Assembly (NCBI GenBank): GCA_007922305.1 | Contig: ML677373.1 | Location: 12,140,127 to 12,204,126, forward strand | Source: Dermatemys mawii | Taxonomy: Eukaryota; Chordata; Testudines; Dermatemydidae | Reading direction: 5' to 3' | Length of the DNA stretch: 64,000 bases | Shown: positions 54,769-64,000 of the stretch, piece by piece | Position numbering within the stretch: the first letter of the stretch is position 1 | How the letters are laid out: the number at the start of each line of letters is the position of its first letter | The notes under the pieces: model-generated | Told to the model about the DNA's origin: nothing | Database searches by the model: none | Seen by the model: only the letters and a program-made list of their open reading frames with translations | Made by a program: the position numbers and the translations under genes

Positions 54769-55390
54769 CTGCAGGCAGAAATCAAGGAGAAAGAGGTTAG
54801 AACAAGGAGACTGGTCAGAGCCCACTCCATCTCACTCAGTAGAACTCATGCCAAACTACACAGCATCCATCACAGAGATGCAAGCTGTCTTTCCCACATC
54901 CTCCTCCATTTAAATTCTCAAAAACAGATTGGAAGCTGCTAGTTTTCTGTAGCAGGGAGACATTAGTTTCCAGGCCGCTCAACTCAAACTTGGAATTCAA
55001 ACAACAGCGCTAAAAGCAGCCAAAATCAACAAAGAATTTCCTTTTATATTTTTAAGTATAATTTAAAAGAGGGCTGTCTGAATCCCTAGTGAACTAGCTA
55101 AATATTTAGTAAGCAAGCAGTATTTTTAGCTACAGATCTATCTAATTCCACCCCTAACTGTGAAAGGTGTGAGTGGGAAGAGATTTTTCTTCCCTTAAAG
55201 AGATACAGTCAGATTAAAAATCATGTTAAATAAACACACCGCGAAGACAGGCTCAAGGCCTCAGATTATTACAACTGAAAGAATTTTTTAGAACAGATCT
55301 ATTTTTCTCCATTTGTCCTGACTGGTTACTTTTTGCTTTTCCTAAAGCTTGGACAGTGAAAGAAAAACTGGTCAGTTTCACTATGTGTGT

Positions 55391-55625
55391 CTTTTGCATT
55401 GAGGACTCAATTCTGGCAGCTGCTGAGCACTAGGGTGGCCAACCCTCCAGGATCCTCTTACAGTCTCCAGGAATAAAAGTTTAATTTTTAATTAAAGATT
55501 ATGTCATGTGATGAAACCTCCAGGAAAATGTCCAACCAAAATTGGTAACCCTACCAAGCAGCCTCCCTTTGAAGTCTAATGGAGTCGAAGATGCTCAGCA
55601 TCACACATGACTGCTCCACACTTAG
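55391..55625. repeat. Old interspersed repeat split by a MITE
   Basis: The left part ends gcagctgctgagcac and the right part continues gcagcctccctttgaagtct then aatggagtcg. Together they form the familiar 'tgctgagcac...gcagc...cccattgaagtcaatgg' repeat of turtles, also seen near 3.37, 25.19 and 56.58 kb. Confidence 0.65.
55432..55553. mobile_element. Short TIR element inserted in an older repeat
   Basis: Starts agggtggccaaccctccag and ends ttggtaaccct. TA lies at both junctions (cacTA and TAcca), compatible with a TA target site. The interior is AT-rich. Confidence 0.65.
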
Positions 55626-56024
55626 CAGGATCAAGCCCTAGCTAAGAAAATGTTTCAGTATTTGGAGTGCAAAAATCCCAGATTATATTTAAATTATTTT
55701 TTAAAAACAGTATAAACATTAATTTTACAGGAGTTTTAAGGGCTATTTTGCAGGATTTTTCTTCCTTTTAAGACCTATTTGCCTATTTTTAAGGCGAAAA
55801 CAACCTAACAATGTCCCTTTAAAATATGTATGTCTTCTCTATCTTCAGAACTAAAGAGGTCCTGAACCTTTGTTGGTGACATAGCAACAACTGGATCTCA
55901 AAAACAGCCAGCAGAGGATTTAAAAATGGTTTTCTTTGCCACAGTCATCTGACTGGGATCTGGATACAGGTTATTACAAAATACTCCATTAGTCAAAACT
56001 CATTAGCTGTGCTAAACTTATTAG

Positions 56025-56140
56025 GACGTAAGAATTGCCCCCCTGGGTCAGGCTCAAGGGACATCTATTCCAATATCCTGTCTCTGATAGTGAATAGCAC
56101 CACGTGCTTCACAGGAAGGTGTAAGAACCCTACATTAGGT
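56025..56140 (-). repeat. CR1 LINE 3' tail, minus orientation
   Basis: On the + strand: aagaattgcccccctgggtc, aggctcaagggacatctatt and atcctgtctctgatagtgaa, the reverse complement of the CR1 tail seen at 49726-49826. Confidence 0.75.
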
Positions 56141-57214
56141 CTCATTCAGGTATCTAACAATTATTGATTGTGAGGTTTATTCACATATACACTATAAGGC
56201 AGGAAAATAAAAAGTTTGAACTTTGTCAAGGGCTCACTCCCCTCTTAAATTATTATTGTCTTTTTAATGTTGATTTTAAATAAACAGAAATGCACCACAT
56301 GCTTGAAGATGCAGAAAATAATCTCAGGCTGTGTCTGTAAAAGGAGAAACTTGTGTTTTTAAAATCATTAAAATATGGTGGCTAACACATTTCAAAAATT
56401 GCCTTTTCCCCAACAAGAACAAGGCCTCAGAAATGCATAACATATTCCAAGCCTTTTAATTTTCAGAGGTCAGAATCTTGCTGGCAAGGAGTTTTCTACA
56501 GGATGATTTTGCAACTGAGAAATGTGAAAAACTTTCCCAACCATTCATTTCCAAATCTTTTGGCCCTATACACATTTAAGATCTGATTTTCAGAGGTGCT
56601 AAGCACCCACATATTCCATTTCCTTCTATTAGAATTGGGAGCGCTCAATACTTCTGATAATTGGGTGGTAGGGCTTTTTATCATGTCCAAAACCATTTTT
56701 ATACACTCTTGCAAGCTAGTGTGGCTGTAACACCAAACAGAGTTAAAAATATAGACATCATATAGTTATAAAGCAAGTCAAAAGCATCTTCAGAAACTTT
56801 GCTATTGAGTAGATTTTGTTTATTACGACTGTTTTGCCTTTAACAAGGCCTGCTCCTCTGAGAAGAGATCCATGCCTCAACCAGGTTTGTGACAACTGTG
56901 TTGAAAAACAATTGCCTAGAAAGGCTGCGCCATGCTTGAAAGGTTTTCTAACACAGCTATTTCCAGCACGATTTCACGCCATCATAGGAACAAGCACTCT
57001 TTGTAAAGGGCTGACCCTTATCAAACATACAAGTTTTAGCTTATCAAGATGAGTTGCTATACCAGGCTAATGAACCTTAGGGAAAAATGACTGTCCACTG
57101 ATGCCTGCTCACCTGGCTTGGAAAAAACAATGATGCTAGTTATGAGAATTTGAGAAGTAACACAGTCACTTAAATGCCAGTACCTAGAATGCGTTTCACA
57201 GTAATACACAGCAG

Positions 57215-57350
57215 CCATATAGCCCTTTTCATCCACAGATCTCCAAGTGCCTCACAATGGTGAAATAATATCATCCTCAATTTAAAGATTAGGAAACTGC
57301 AGCAGAGAGGCTAGGTAATATGTCCAATGTCACACTATAAGCCTGTGACA
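57215..57350 (-). repeat. MIR-like SINE fragment, minus orientation
   Basis: Contains cagatctccaagtgcctcac, atatcatcctcaatttaaag and ggaaactgcagcagagaggc, in reverse-complement MIR order. Confidence 0.6.
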
Positions 57351-57489
57351 GTCAGCAATACGGATGCCAACTTTCTAATAGTAGAAAACCAAACACCCTT
57401 GCCCTGCCCCCACTCACTCCATCCCCCTCCCTCTGTCACTTACTCTCCCCCACCTTCACTCACTTGCTCATTTTTACTGAGTTGGGGCA

Positions 57490-58090
57490 GAGAACTGGGG
57501 TACAGAGAAGGTGAGGGCTCCAGCTGCGGGTGCAGGCTTTGGGATGGGGCCATGGATGAGGAGTTTGGGGTCCCGGAGAGGGCTCCAGGCTGGGGCTGAA
57601 GGGTTTGGAGTGCGGGCAGGTGAGGGCTCTAGCAGGGGGTGCAGGCTCTCGGGTGGGGTTGGGCATGAAGGGTTTGGGGTGCAGGAGGGGGCTCAGGGCT
57701 GGGGTAGGGAGTTAGGACTTGGAAAGAAGTTTGGGTGTGGGAGGGGGCTCAGGATTGGGACAGGGGGGTGGGATGCAGGATCCCAGAGAAAGCTCAGGAT
57801 ACAGATTCCAGGAGGCGCTGACCTCAGGCGGTTCCTGGGAAGCAGCATAACGTCCCTCCAGCTCCTAGGCAGAAGGGCTGCCCTGCCTGCAGGCACTGCC
57901 CTGCAGCTCCCATTGGCCATGGTTCCTGGCCAAGGGGAGCGGCACAGCCAGTGTTGGGGACAGCGGCAGTGCGCTGAGCCCCTGTGGCTGTCCCTATACT
58001 TAGCAGCTACGGGACATGCCAGCAGCTTCCTGAAGTTGAGCAGAGTCAGGTAAGGAGCCTGCCAGCCCCGTGGTAACTGGACTTTTAACG
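57490..58090. repeat. GC-rich turtle repeat block
   Basis: Quasi-tandem 'gagggctccagctgcgggtg' and 'gtgcaggagggggctcaggg' units are followed by gcagctcccattggccatgg, ttcctggccaaggggagcgg and agtgcgctgagcccctgtgg. This matches a dispersed repeat of turtle genomes. The 180-codon frame across it is not a gene. Confidence 0.7.
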
Positions 58091-59464
58091 GCCCGGGGAG
58101 CAGTGCTGACTGGAGTCACCAGGGTCTCTTTTTCATCGGGTGTTCCTGAGGTGACCTTTCTGAAAAGTGCGGAACCCTCTCAACTTCCACTGAAATGAAT
58201 GAGAGTTCAGGGAGCTGAGCCCCTCGCAGTACTGGATCCCAGGACCCCCGCCTTCAAGATGTAAGCTTGCCTGTGTATGAGCACTGATATTATTTTAAAA
58301 TAAAGAATGAAGGAACAGATGGAAAGGAGAGGAATTTAAACAATTTTAGCTTAGCAGAGAAGTTTAAAAATGCATATGCTGACTAGGGAGTTCAATCTCC
58401 GGAGTGTAGGTTGTTGCTGAACCACAGTTCAAAATTAATTGCATTTTATGATTGGCTAAGTTCCCTGGAGATGCATTTATTATCATGTAAATGAGAGATA
58501 ATTACATAAGTAAATGGTTCACAAGAAAAGTGTTTAACACCTAACTGACTTCATCAGAAACTCATTCTTTAATGCTGTCTATTAAATAAATGATCTCTCA
58601 CTTTCAAAGCAAGCCTTGAAAACAGGTGCCATTGAGCTTCATACCAAATGCATCAAATGTGTATAAACACTTCTGCAATACAGCTCAACAGAGCTAAATA
58701 AGGGCTGTTAGGATAACTCAGAAATTCCAAGTATTTCAATCACTGGTTTTGGTGAAAATTCAAAGGCTAGGGTTCTTTTCCCAGACCAGTGGAACTTTAA
58801 AAATCACTTCCTCCACAATGAAAGGTAAATTCTTCCTACAGCCATGCACTGTCTTGATCCAGGAAGAAAGACCTGGTTCCCCTGGGAAAATATAAAAAAA
58901 CCCAGCCATTCAACCAGCCTGGATGGAAACATCCACTTTCTTTCCAAGCACCTCAAAACACATTCTGAATTGCAGGTATTCTAACTGTGTTCTTGGGCTG
59001 CAGAAGAGATGCACATGACCACACTAGCCATGATGGAATAGCTCACAAAGCAGTCATTACAGAGCTCTTTGTCTCTGTTGAGAATCTGCAGAGAGAATGC
59101 AGTGCCAAAACGAGCCCTCATGTTATCAGAAAGGTCTCCAGACAATTTCTCGGCAGAGATGAGATAAATGTAGGGGTCATTCCAAAGATTCCTTAAGAAT
59201 AGTTGGTCAAACTAATGTTATTTAGTACAGGGTCAGACAAAGGATGTTCCCAGGTAGGAAGAGGAAATATAGTAATGATACTTTGCATTTCTCATCTCCG
59301 GTCCAATGATCTCAAGAAACTTTACAAAACCCCTTTGCTGTAGGGAAGCATTTTTAGCCCTATTTTACATATAAACTATCCCTATATTTATGAAACAAAC
59401 AAACAATCATGGAACAAACAAGACATGTGTCTATCCACTTTGCTTGCATTATCTGTGGTGTCCC

Positions 59465-59605
59465 TTTCTGACCTTTTGGTATGTCTTTTTAGATTGAAAG
59501 CTCTTCAGGAAACAGACTGTGTTATATTCTCTGTGTCTGGAATGCATGCGGTATGCTTTTTCGGATTTACACAATCAAAATAAATAAAACAGTAACAATG
59601 CTAAT
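59465..59605 (+). repeat. Ancient LINE-like 3' tail repeat
   Basis: Contains agattgaaagctcttcagga, ctctgtgtctggaatgcatg and caaaataaataaaacag. Same family as 36640-36785 but more diverged. Confidence 0.4.
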
Positions 59606-59779
59606 TGAGTCAAAAGGACTGCTGAGTGGGGTATTACTGTTTACCATTCCTACCAAACACATAAAGTCACTCCTCATTTTAAACAAGCAGAGAACAAGAG
59701 ACCATCAGAACAATGTAGATCAAGACACTGGGTCAAACTGAACCAGTTGCTGAACCAGTTCAAAGCAATATTTCATGCT

Positions 59780-60205
59780 AATATAATTAGGGATGGTCTA
59801 GACCAGCAGTGTTCGCCACTAGCCACATGTGGCTAATAGGCTACTGAATTGTGGCTGATGCATGGGCTAATGTATGGGCATACCAGATTTCAGGGTTATG
59901 GTACAAGAAAAAGAATGCAAAATGTCACACTGAAGTAATTTTGTGTTAGTACCTATTAATATTTTTTGTAATATCTACTTTTTTAATATTAATAAAAAAG
60001 AATTTGAAATGTCATTTATAGTATGTTTTTTAATCCTTTTTTATAATGTGGTGAATAAGAAAAATTCAAAATCACAAGTGTGGCTAGCATCGAATTTCTA
60101 TTGGTCTTCTAGATGGTCTAGATAATACTTAGTCCTGCCGTGAGTGCAGGGGACTAGATAGATAACTTCTCGAGGTCCCTTCCAGTCCTATTATTCTATT
60201 AATTT
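59780..60205 (+). repeat. CR1 LINE 3' tail interrupted by insertion
   Basis: The left fragment ends gggatggtctaga. The right fragment resumes gatggtctagataatactta and continues gtcctgccgtgagtgcaggg, ggtcccttccagtcctatta. Together they match a CR1 3' end; 59803-60111 is foreign. Confidence 0.75.
59803..60111. mobile_element. hAT-like insertion with target-site duplication
   Basis: A 309-base segment flanked by identical gatggtctaga (59792-59802 and 60112-60122). Its ends, cagcagtgttcgccacta and (reverse complement) caatagaaattcgatgcta, are imperfect inverted repeats. 'agccacatgtggct' near the left and 'gtgtggctagca' near the right resemble old vertebrate hAT families. Confidence 0.7.
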
Positions 60206-60364
60206 GGCCAGATGGTGTAAATTAAGCTAGATGATATTTAAAGCAAACTTGGAAACCACATTCTAGCTTAGTTTTCTATGTAGGCTAGAACATGCTTTCT
60301 AAACTTAGTTTAAATACTGCTTTGTTCAGTTTCCAGAGGCAAATCAAATCATGTTTATAAGGAG

Positions 60365-60560
60365 CTAGTTTAACGTCGGCAAGCGGGATCAAACCCCAGG
60401 TCCCTGGAGTTTTGTGCATGAGCCTCTACCACATGAGCTAAAAACTAACTGGCTCTTAGCTAAGGTTATACAGCAGACTCATTTTATTTCTCTCTCTCCA
60501 AGTGGTCTCAGTACCGTTAGATGGGACACAACACCACACCCAGGAGATGTGTGGGTTACA
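60365..60560 (-). repeat. tRNA-headed SINE, minus orientation
   Basis: Read on the minus strand, a Pol III-type box A region (tagctcatgtggtagagg) and box B (gggtttgatccc) are present. The element also carries acttggagagagagaaataa and gttgtgtcccatctaacggt. It resembles a turtle tRNA-derived SINE, not a functional tRNA. Confidence 0.7.
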
Positions 60561-60959
60561 TTAGCACAAACCAGTTTGGTCTACAAGATCAAACATATCA
60601 GGGGACGCAGTTACTGTACATTTCATTATAAAATAAACAAAAAGCAAGATTTTTTAGTCACTCAATTTAAGTTTATAACAAAATATTTGCATAGAAAGAA
60701 AACATAACCATGTTTAAATGTATTTCTGAATTGTGCTAAAGCCGCTTTGAGGCACAATTCAAACACAATTCAGTACTACCCACATTGCCAGGCTGACATG
60801 TTTTAACCGTGCCAGAGGCTACTGGTTCTTTAACACAAATTGTTTTGTAGAACTTTAAGAACAGTTGAGCAATTATGGTTCATGGTCTAATATGGAGGAG
60901 GGATTAGATACTTCCCCAGCATTGTAGTCCAATCTCATGGACTGTTTGGGTTAATAGAT

Positions 60960-61510
60960 TGTGATACAGTATGGCCAGAGCGCAGCAGGAGTGTGTTAGA
61001 GGGAAGCCTTATTCCCTGTAGAGGGAAGCAAGTTTACTAAAGTTGGTTGGAGCACCTGGAGCCAATTAAGGCACCTGAAGCCAATTAGAGTAACTGAAGC
61101 CAGGCACATGATAAAAACCCCCTGCTCCAGCCAGTCAGTTGAAGGGAGTTGGAGTGGAGAGCAGTTTGGAGAAAAGCGGAGGAGAGTTTGAAGAAGTGCT
61201 ATGGTGAGCTAGGATGACCCAGACCATAGGTAAAGAGACACCTGGCTTGTGCAGAGAGAGGGCAGGAGGCCCCACAAGCTGAAGGGTAGGAGAAGGAAGT
61301 AGCCCAGGGGAAGGAATAGCTAGTTCAAGTAGTTTACTGCTATCCTGAGGGCCCCTGGGCTGGGACCCAGAGTAGAGGGTGGGCTCGGGTCCCTCCCTCT
61401 CCACTCCCCTACTCTAGGATACTAGTGGGGCAGTTAATACCCTGTTCAGGGGCAAGAAGTGGTGCCCTGAACCCTGCACAAGAAGAGAAAGCACAGGACC
61501 CATCATAATA
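60960..61510 (+). repeat. LTR-like turtle repeat
   Basis: Begins tgtgatacagtatggccaga, has repeated 'agccaattaa' motifs, a TATA-like 'gataaaaaccccctgctcc', then Gly/Arg-type purine-rich sequence. This arrangement recurs in turtle genomes and looks like a solo LTR of a retroelement, but the end and target duplication were not resolved. Confidence 0.45.
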
Positions 61511-61559
61511 GTGCAGGCAAATTTGCCACAAGATTTAATAGAAGCACTCAGATTTTTCA

Positions 61560-61960
61560 CTCTACTCCAGGCCTGTCTCCTTCTGTCCTAAATAAAATCT
61601 TAGCCTCTCTCTGGCAGCTCCTACTGAATGTCTACTCATTAGCTCAAACTCAACGTGATTAAAGCAGAGCTTTTCATCTTTCCCCTAAGCTCTTTCCTTC
61701 TATCACTGTGGACAACACCACCGTCCTGACCATCACTCAGGCCTCATCTGCAGCTTAAGTTCCTTGCATCTAGGCTAGGTCTAAATCTTGCCAGTTCTTT
61801 CTGCATAACATCTCGAAGAGACAGCCTTTCCTATGCATCCACACAGCTAAAACGTTCATCTAGGCTCTCATTATATCATGTCTCGATTACTACAGCATCT
61901 TTTTCTCTGGCCTTGACAAATACAATCTTGCCCTGCTCCTATTCAGTCAGAATGCTACTA
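61560..61960 (+). pseudogene. Decayed L2-like LINE fragment
   Basis: Broken frames contain FLCIHTAKTF and, shifted, LDYYSIFFSGL, recalling the 'IHTAK...SRLDYCNSLLSGL' segment after the reverse-transcriptase core of L2/CR1-clade LINEs. Stops and frameshifts throughout. Confidence 0.6.
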
Positions 61961-62454
61961 ACTAACATAACATATGATTCCACCTTCAATCCCAGTTGAA
62001 GATAAGGAGTGAATCAGTCGGGCAGCAGCATTTCTCTTTACCCTGTACCTGCACAACTCTAAAAGATAGAAATGTTCTGTATTTACAAAAATGAATGCTA
62101 ACCTTAAACATAAAAAATTGCAGGCTTTCCCCCCCCACACATTCAAGTTTTTCCTCTCCACTTAAGAGTATATATTTTTGAGGCAATTTTGACATGTGTA
62201 TTTCAAGGACATAATTAAGTTTACGGGACTACACATGCAAGGAAAGTTATGCATGTGCTTAAGTATTTGCAGGACTGAGCCAAAAGCATTTGAGTGGGAA
62301 GAAGGGGACCCAGAAGAATCTTGAGTTGTGAAGGCAGGAAAAGGCCTTTAAAAGGCTAGAATTCCATATTTGAAACATCAGGCCAAAGCAGTCTTAATCT
62401 GGACACCAACAAATTCAGTCATCAAAGATTAATGGACATTTTTGAAAATTTAGG

Positions 62455-62580
62455 CTTTAGCCTTTGTTTCTCAATTTCCCCATCTGTAAATGGAGTTACT
62501 TTCCTAGCTCATAAGGTTGTTGTGAGGCTTGATGTTTGTGAAGCATGCTGAGTTCCTCAGATGAAAACCACTACAGAAAT
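62455..62580 (+). repeat. MIR-like SINE 3' fragment
   Basis: Contains tttctcaatttccccatctg, taaatggagttactttccta and cataaggttgttgtgaggct, the conserved MIR 3' core. Confidence 0.8.
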
Positions 62581-63327
62581 GGGAAGTATTCTCAGGGTGG
62601 ACAAACAGGCCCTACTGATAGGCCAAAGCTACATGGTGACATTATGAAATAGGGCTGACAGTAGAGGTAATTCAGGTACCTAGATCATCCAACAACAAAG
62701 AGATCTTCCAGGGGAAGGGATAACTTGACTTATATCCGCTCAAAGCCTTTTCCATCATTGCTCCTTCATTGCCCTTCAAAGGAAGTTTAAATAGAAATTT
62801 AACATCAGTGTTAGAAAAGTGCTGGTGTTCCAGACCCCCAAGTGGTTTGGGGGTTGGCAATATGGTAAAGGCAATCCAACAGGAATGGGATGAATCTTTT
62901 ATTTTATTGTATTTTACAAGATCTTACTTGCCTTTGGTCTGGTCTGGTCACTAGAAAGTCATGTGTGCTGAATTTCTGAATATGTACAAGATTTAAGGAT
63001 TTCTTACCATTTTTTGTTTTTATATCCCCAATGTTTTCTGCAAGATATAAACTTGCATTTGAAACAAGATTACATTTCTAGTCTTTCTGGTTGTAATGAT
63101 GGCTTAAAAATGTAACCAGAAAGTGTTATTCTGTCAGAAAAGGGTAAGATGTTCCTCCATTCCTCTCAACATAGCATTAAGTCTAAAGCCCATTTATGAC
63201 AAATTTAAACATCAATGTTAACTATTTCATTGCTGATGTTCTTATCAGAAATACCCAGTGGGGCTGGGTAAGACATTCATTTGGAAGGACTTTCCACAGG
63301 AAGAAGGCTAAAAAAGGCAAACTGACT

Positions 63328-63730
63328 TTGGCTATGTCTACACTACTGCAGCTGCACCACTGTAGCGCTTCAGTGTAGACACAGGTTACAGCAATAGGAG
63401 GGGTTCTCCCGTTGCTGTAGTTAATCCACCTCCCTGAAAGACAGTAGCTAGGCTGATGGAAGAATTCTTTCATTGATTTAGAGCTGTCTACGCCAGGGGA
63501 TAGGTCGGCTTAACTACATTGCTCAGTGATGTGGATTTTACACTCCTCTGTGGATATGGCTATACTTGCAGCTATAGAGCACTCTGGGTTAAATCAGCCT
63601 TCGGAGAACGCACTAGGGAAACCACCGCAGTCTGTACACACTGACAGCTGCAAGTGCACTGGCGTGGCCACATTTGCAGCACTTGTAGCTGCACTGAGAG
63701 CAGTGCATTATGGGCAGCTATCCCAGCGTT
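63328..63730. repeat. TIR-type turtle repeat
   Basis: Begins ttggctatgtctacactact and contains gcttcagtgtagacacaggt, aggtcggcttaactacattg and gtgcattatgggcagctatc. Shares motifs with the repeat at 44085-44345. Confidence 0.6.
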
Positions 63731-64000
63731 CAAGTGGCTGCAACGTGCTTTTCAAATGCGGAGGGATGAGGTGGAGTGTGACAGGGTGTGTTATGTGTAT
63801 GTGGGGAGGGAGTGGGGTTTTTGGGGTTGTGAGGTTGTGTCAGTACGCTATCTTATAAATTCAGACCCCTTTGCCCTCCCTACCTCTCACTCACTCAAAG
63901 CAAACATTTACTGTTTGCTTTGTCTCCTAGCAGATAAGCAGCAGCTATTTGAAACAGAGCTTTGAAAAGGCACTTCCGCATTCCTGCGCCAATTTCACAA

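Larger units (their letters stand above)
54769..64000 (-). other. Repeat-rich sequence upstream of UNK exon 2, probably intron 1
   Basis: 9.2 kb without a recognisable exon. It holds nested MITEs, CR1 tails, MIR-like and tRNA-headed SINEs, a GC-rich repeat block, an LTR-like repeat, an L2-like LINE piece and a TIR repeat (listed separately). The UNK promoter and first exon were not found, so transcription probably starts beyond 64000. Confidence 0.65.

Noticed and set aside
54769..54830. ATG-initiated extension of UNK exon 2
   Set aside because: The extension lies upstream of a good acceptor (cctgcag), and its residues do not resemble Unkempt. It is intron read-through.
57511..58053. 180-codon frame; possible UNK exon 1 or CpG-island promoter
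   Set aside because: The sequence is a dispersed GC-rich turtle repeat. I find no start resembling the Unkempt N-terminus and no donor in the right phase.
60365..60450. A functional tRNA gene
   Set aside because: The A and B boxes are embedded in a longer SINE body, and the anticodon arm does not pair convincingly.
1..64000. CRISPR array, operon, phage or other prokaryotic-type system
   Set aside because: The window is intron-bearing vertebrate DNA, and no regularly spaced direct-repeat array was seen.

Overview
This window is vertebrate nuclear DNA. Two multi-exon genes with GT-AG introns are separated by non-coding sequence full of interspersed repeats. The repeats point to a turtle, or at least a non-avian sauropsid: CR1 LINE 3' ends reading 'tctgacccagtatggccatt', a repeat beginning 'ggggtagccgtgttagtctg', a tRNA-headed SINE, and many short TIR elements with 'gtctacac' or 'ggtgaccaga' ends. 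The species was not determined.

Left third (1 to about 24 kb, GC-rich, short introns): the last 20 coding exons of UNC13D (Munc13-4) on the + strand. They give 736 complete codons from upstream of the MUN domain to the stop at 19534. The first exons and the C2A domain lie left of the window. One UNC13D intron holds a 400-N assembly gap beside a degenerate minisatellite, and another holds a decayed CR1 copy. About 19.5-26.4 kb is the UNC13D 3' flank and intergenic DNA, with no gene I can recognise.

Right two thirds (about 26.4-64 kb, visibly more AT-rich, long repeat-filled introns): UNK (Unkempt) on the - strand, 15 coding exons at 54768-32341, giving residues 36-810 of an 810-residue protein. 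They encode six CCCH zinc fingers, a long low-complexity linker, a coiled coil and a C-terminal RING-like domain. The small first coding exon is not in the window. The 3' UTR probably runs to about 26.42 kb (about 5.9 kb), where two AATAAA hexamers are followed by a GT-rich element. From 54.8 to 64 kb there are only repeats, presumably UNK intron 1.

The genes face each other tail to tail, as UNK and UNC13D do on human chromosome 17q25. They are not functionally linked: Munc13-4 primes secretory granules for Ca2+-triggered exocytosis in blood cells, and Unkempt is an RNA-binding translational regulator in neurons. I found no undescribed biological system. The most informative extra structure is a layered record of transposon insertions, several with readable target-site duplications, plus two splice-site peculiarities in UNK and an unusually repeat-poor long 3' UTR.
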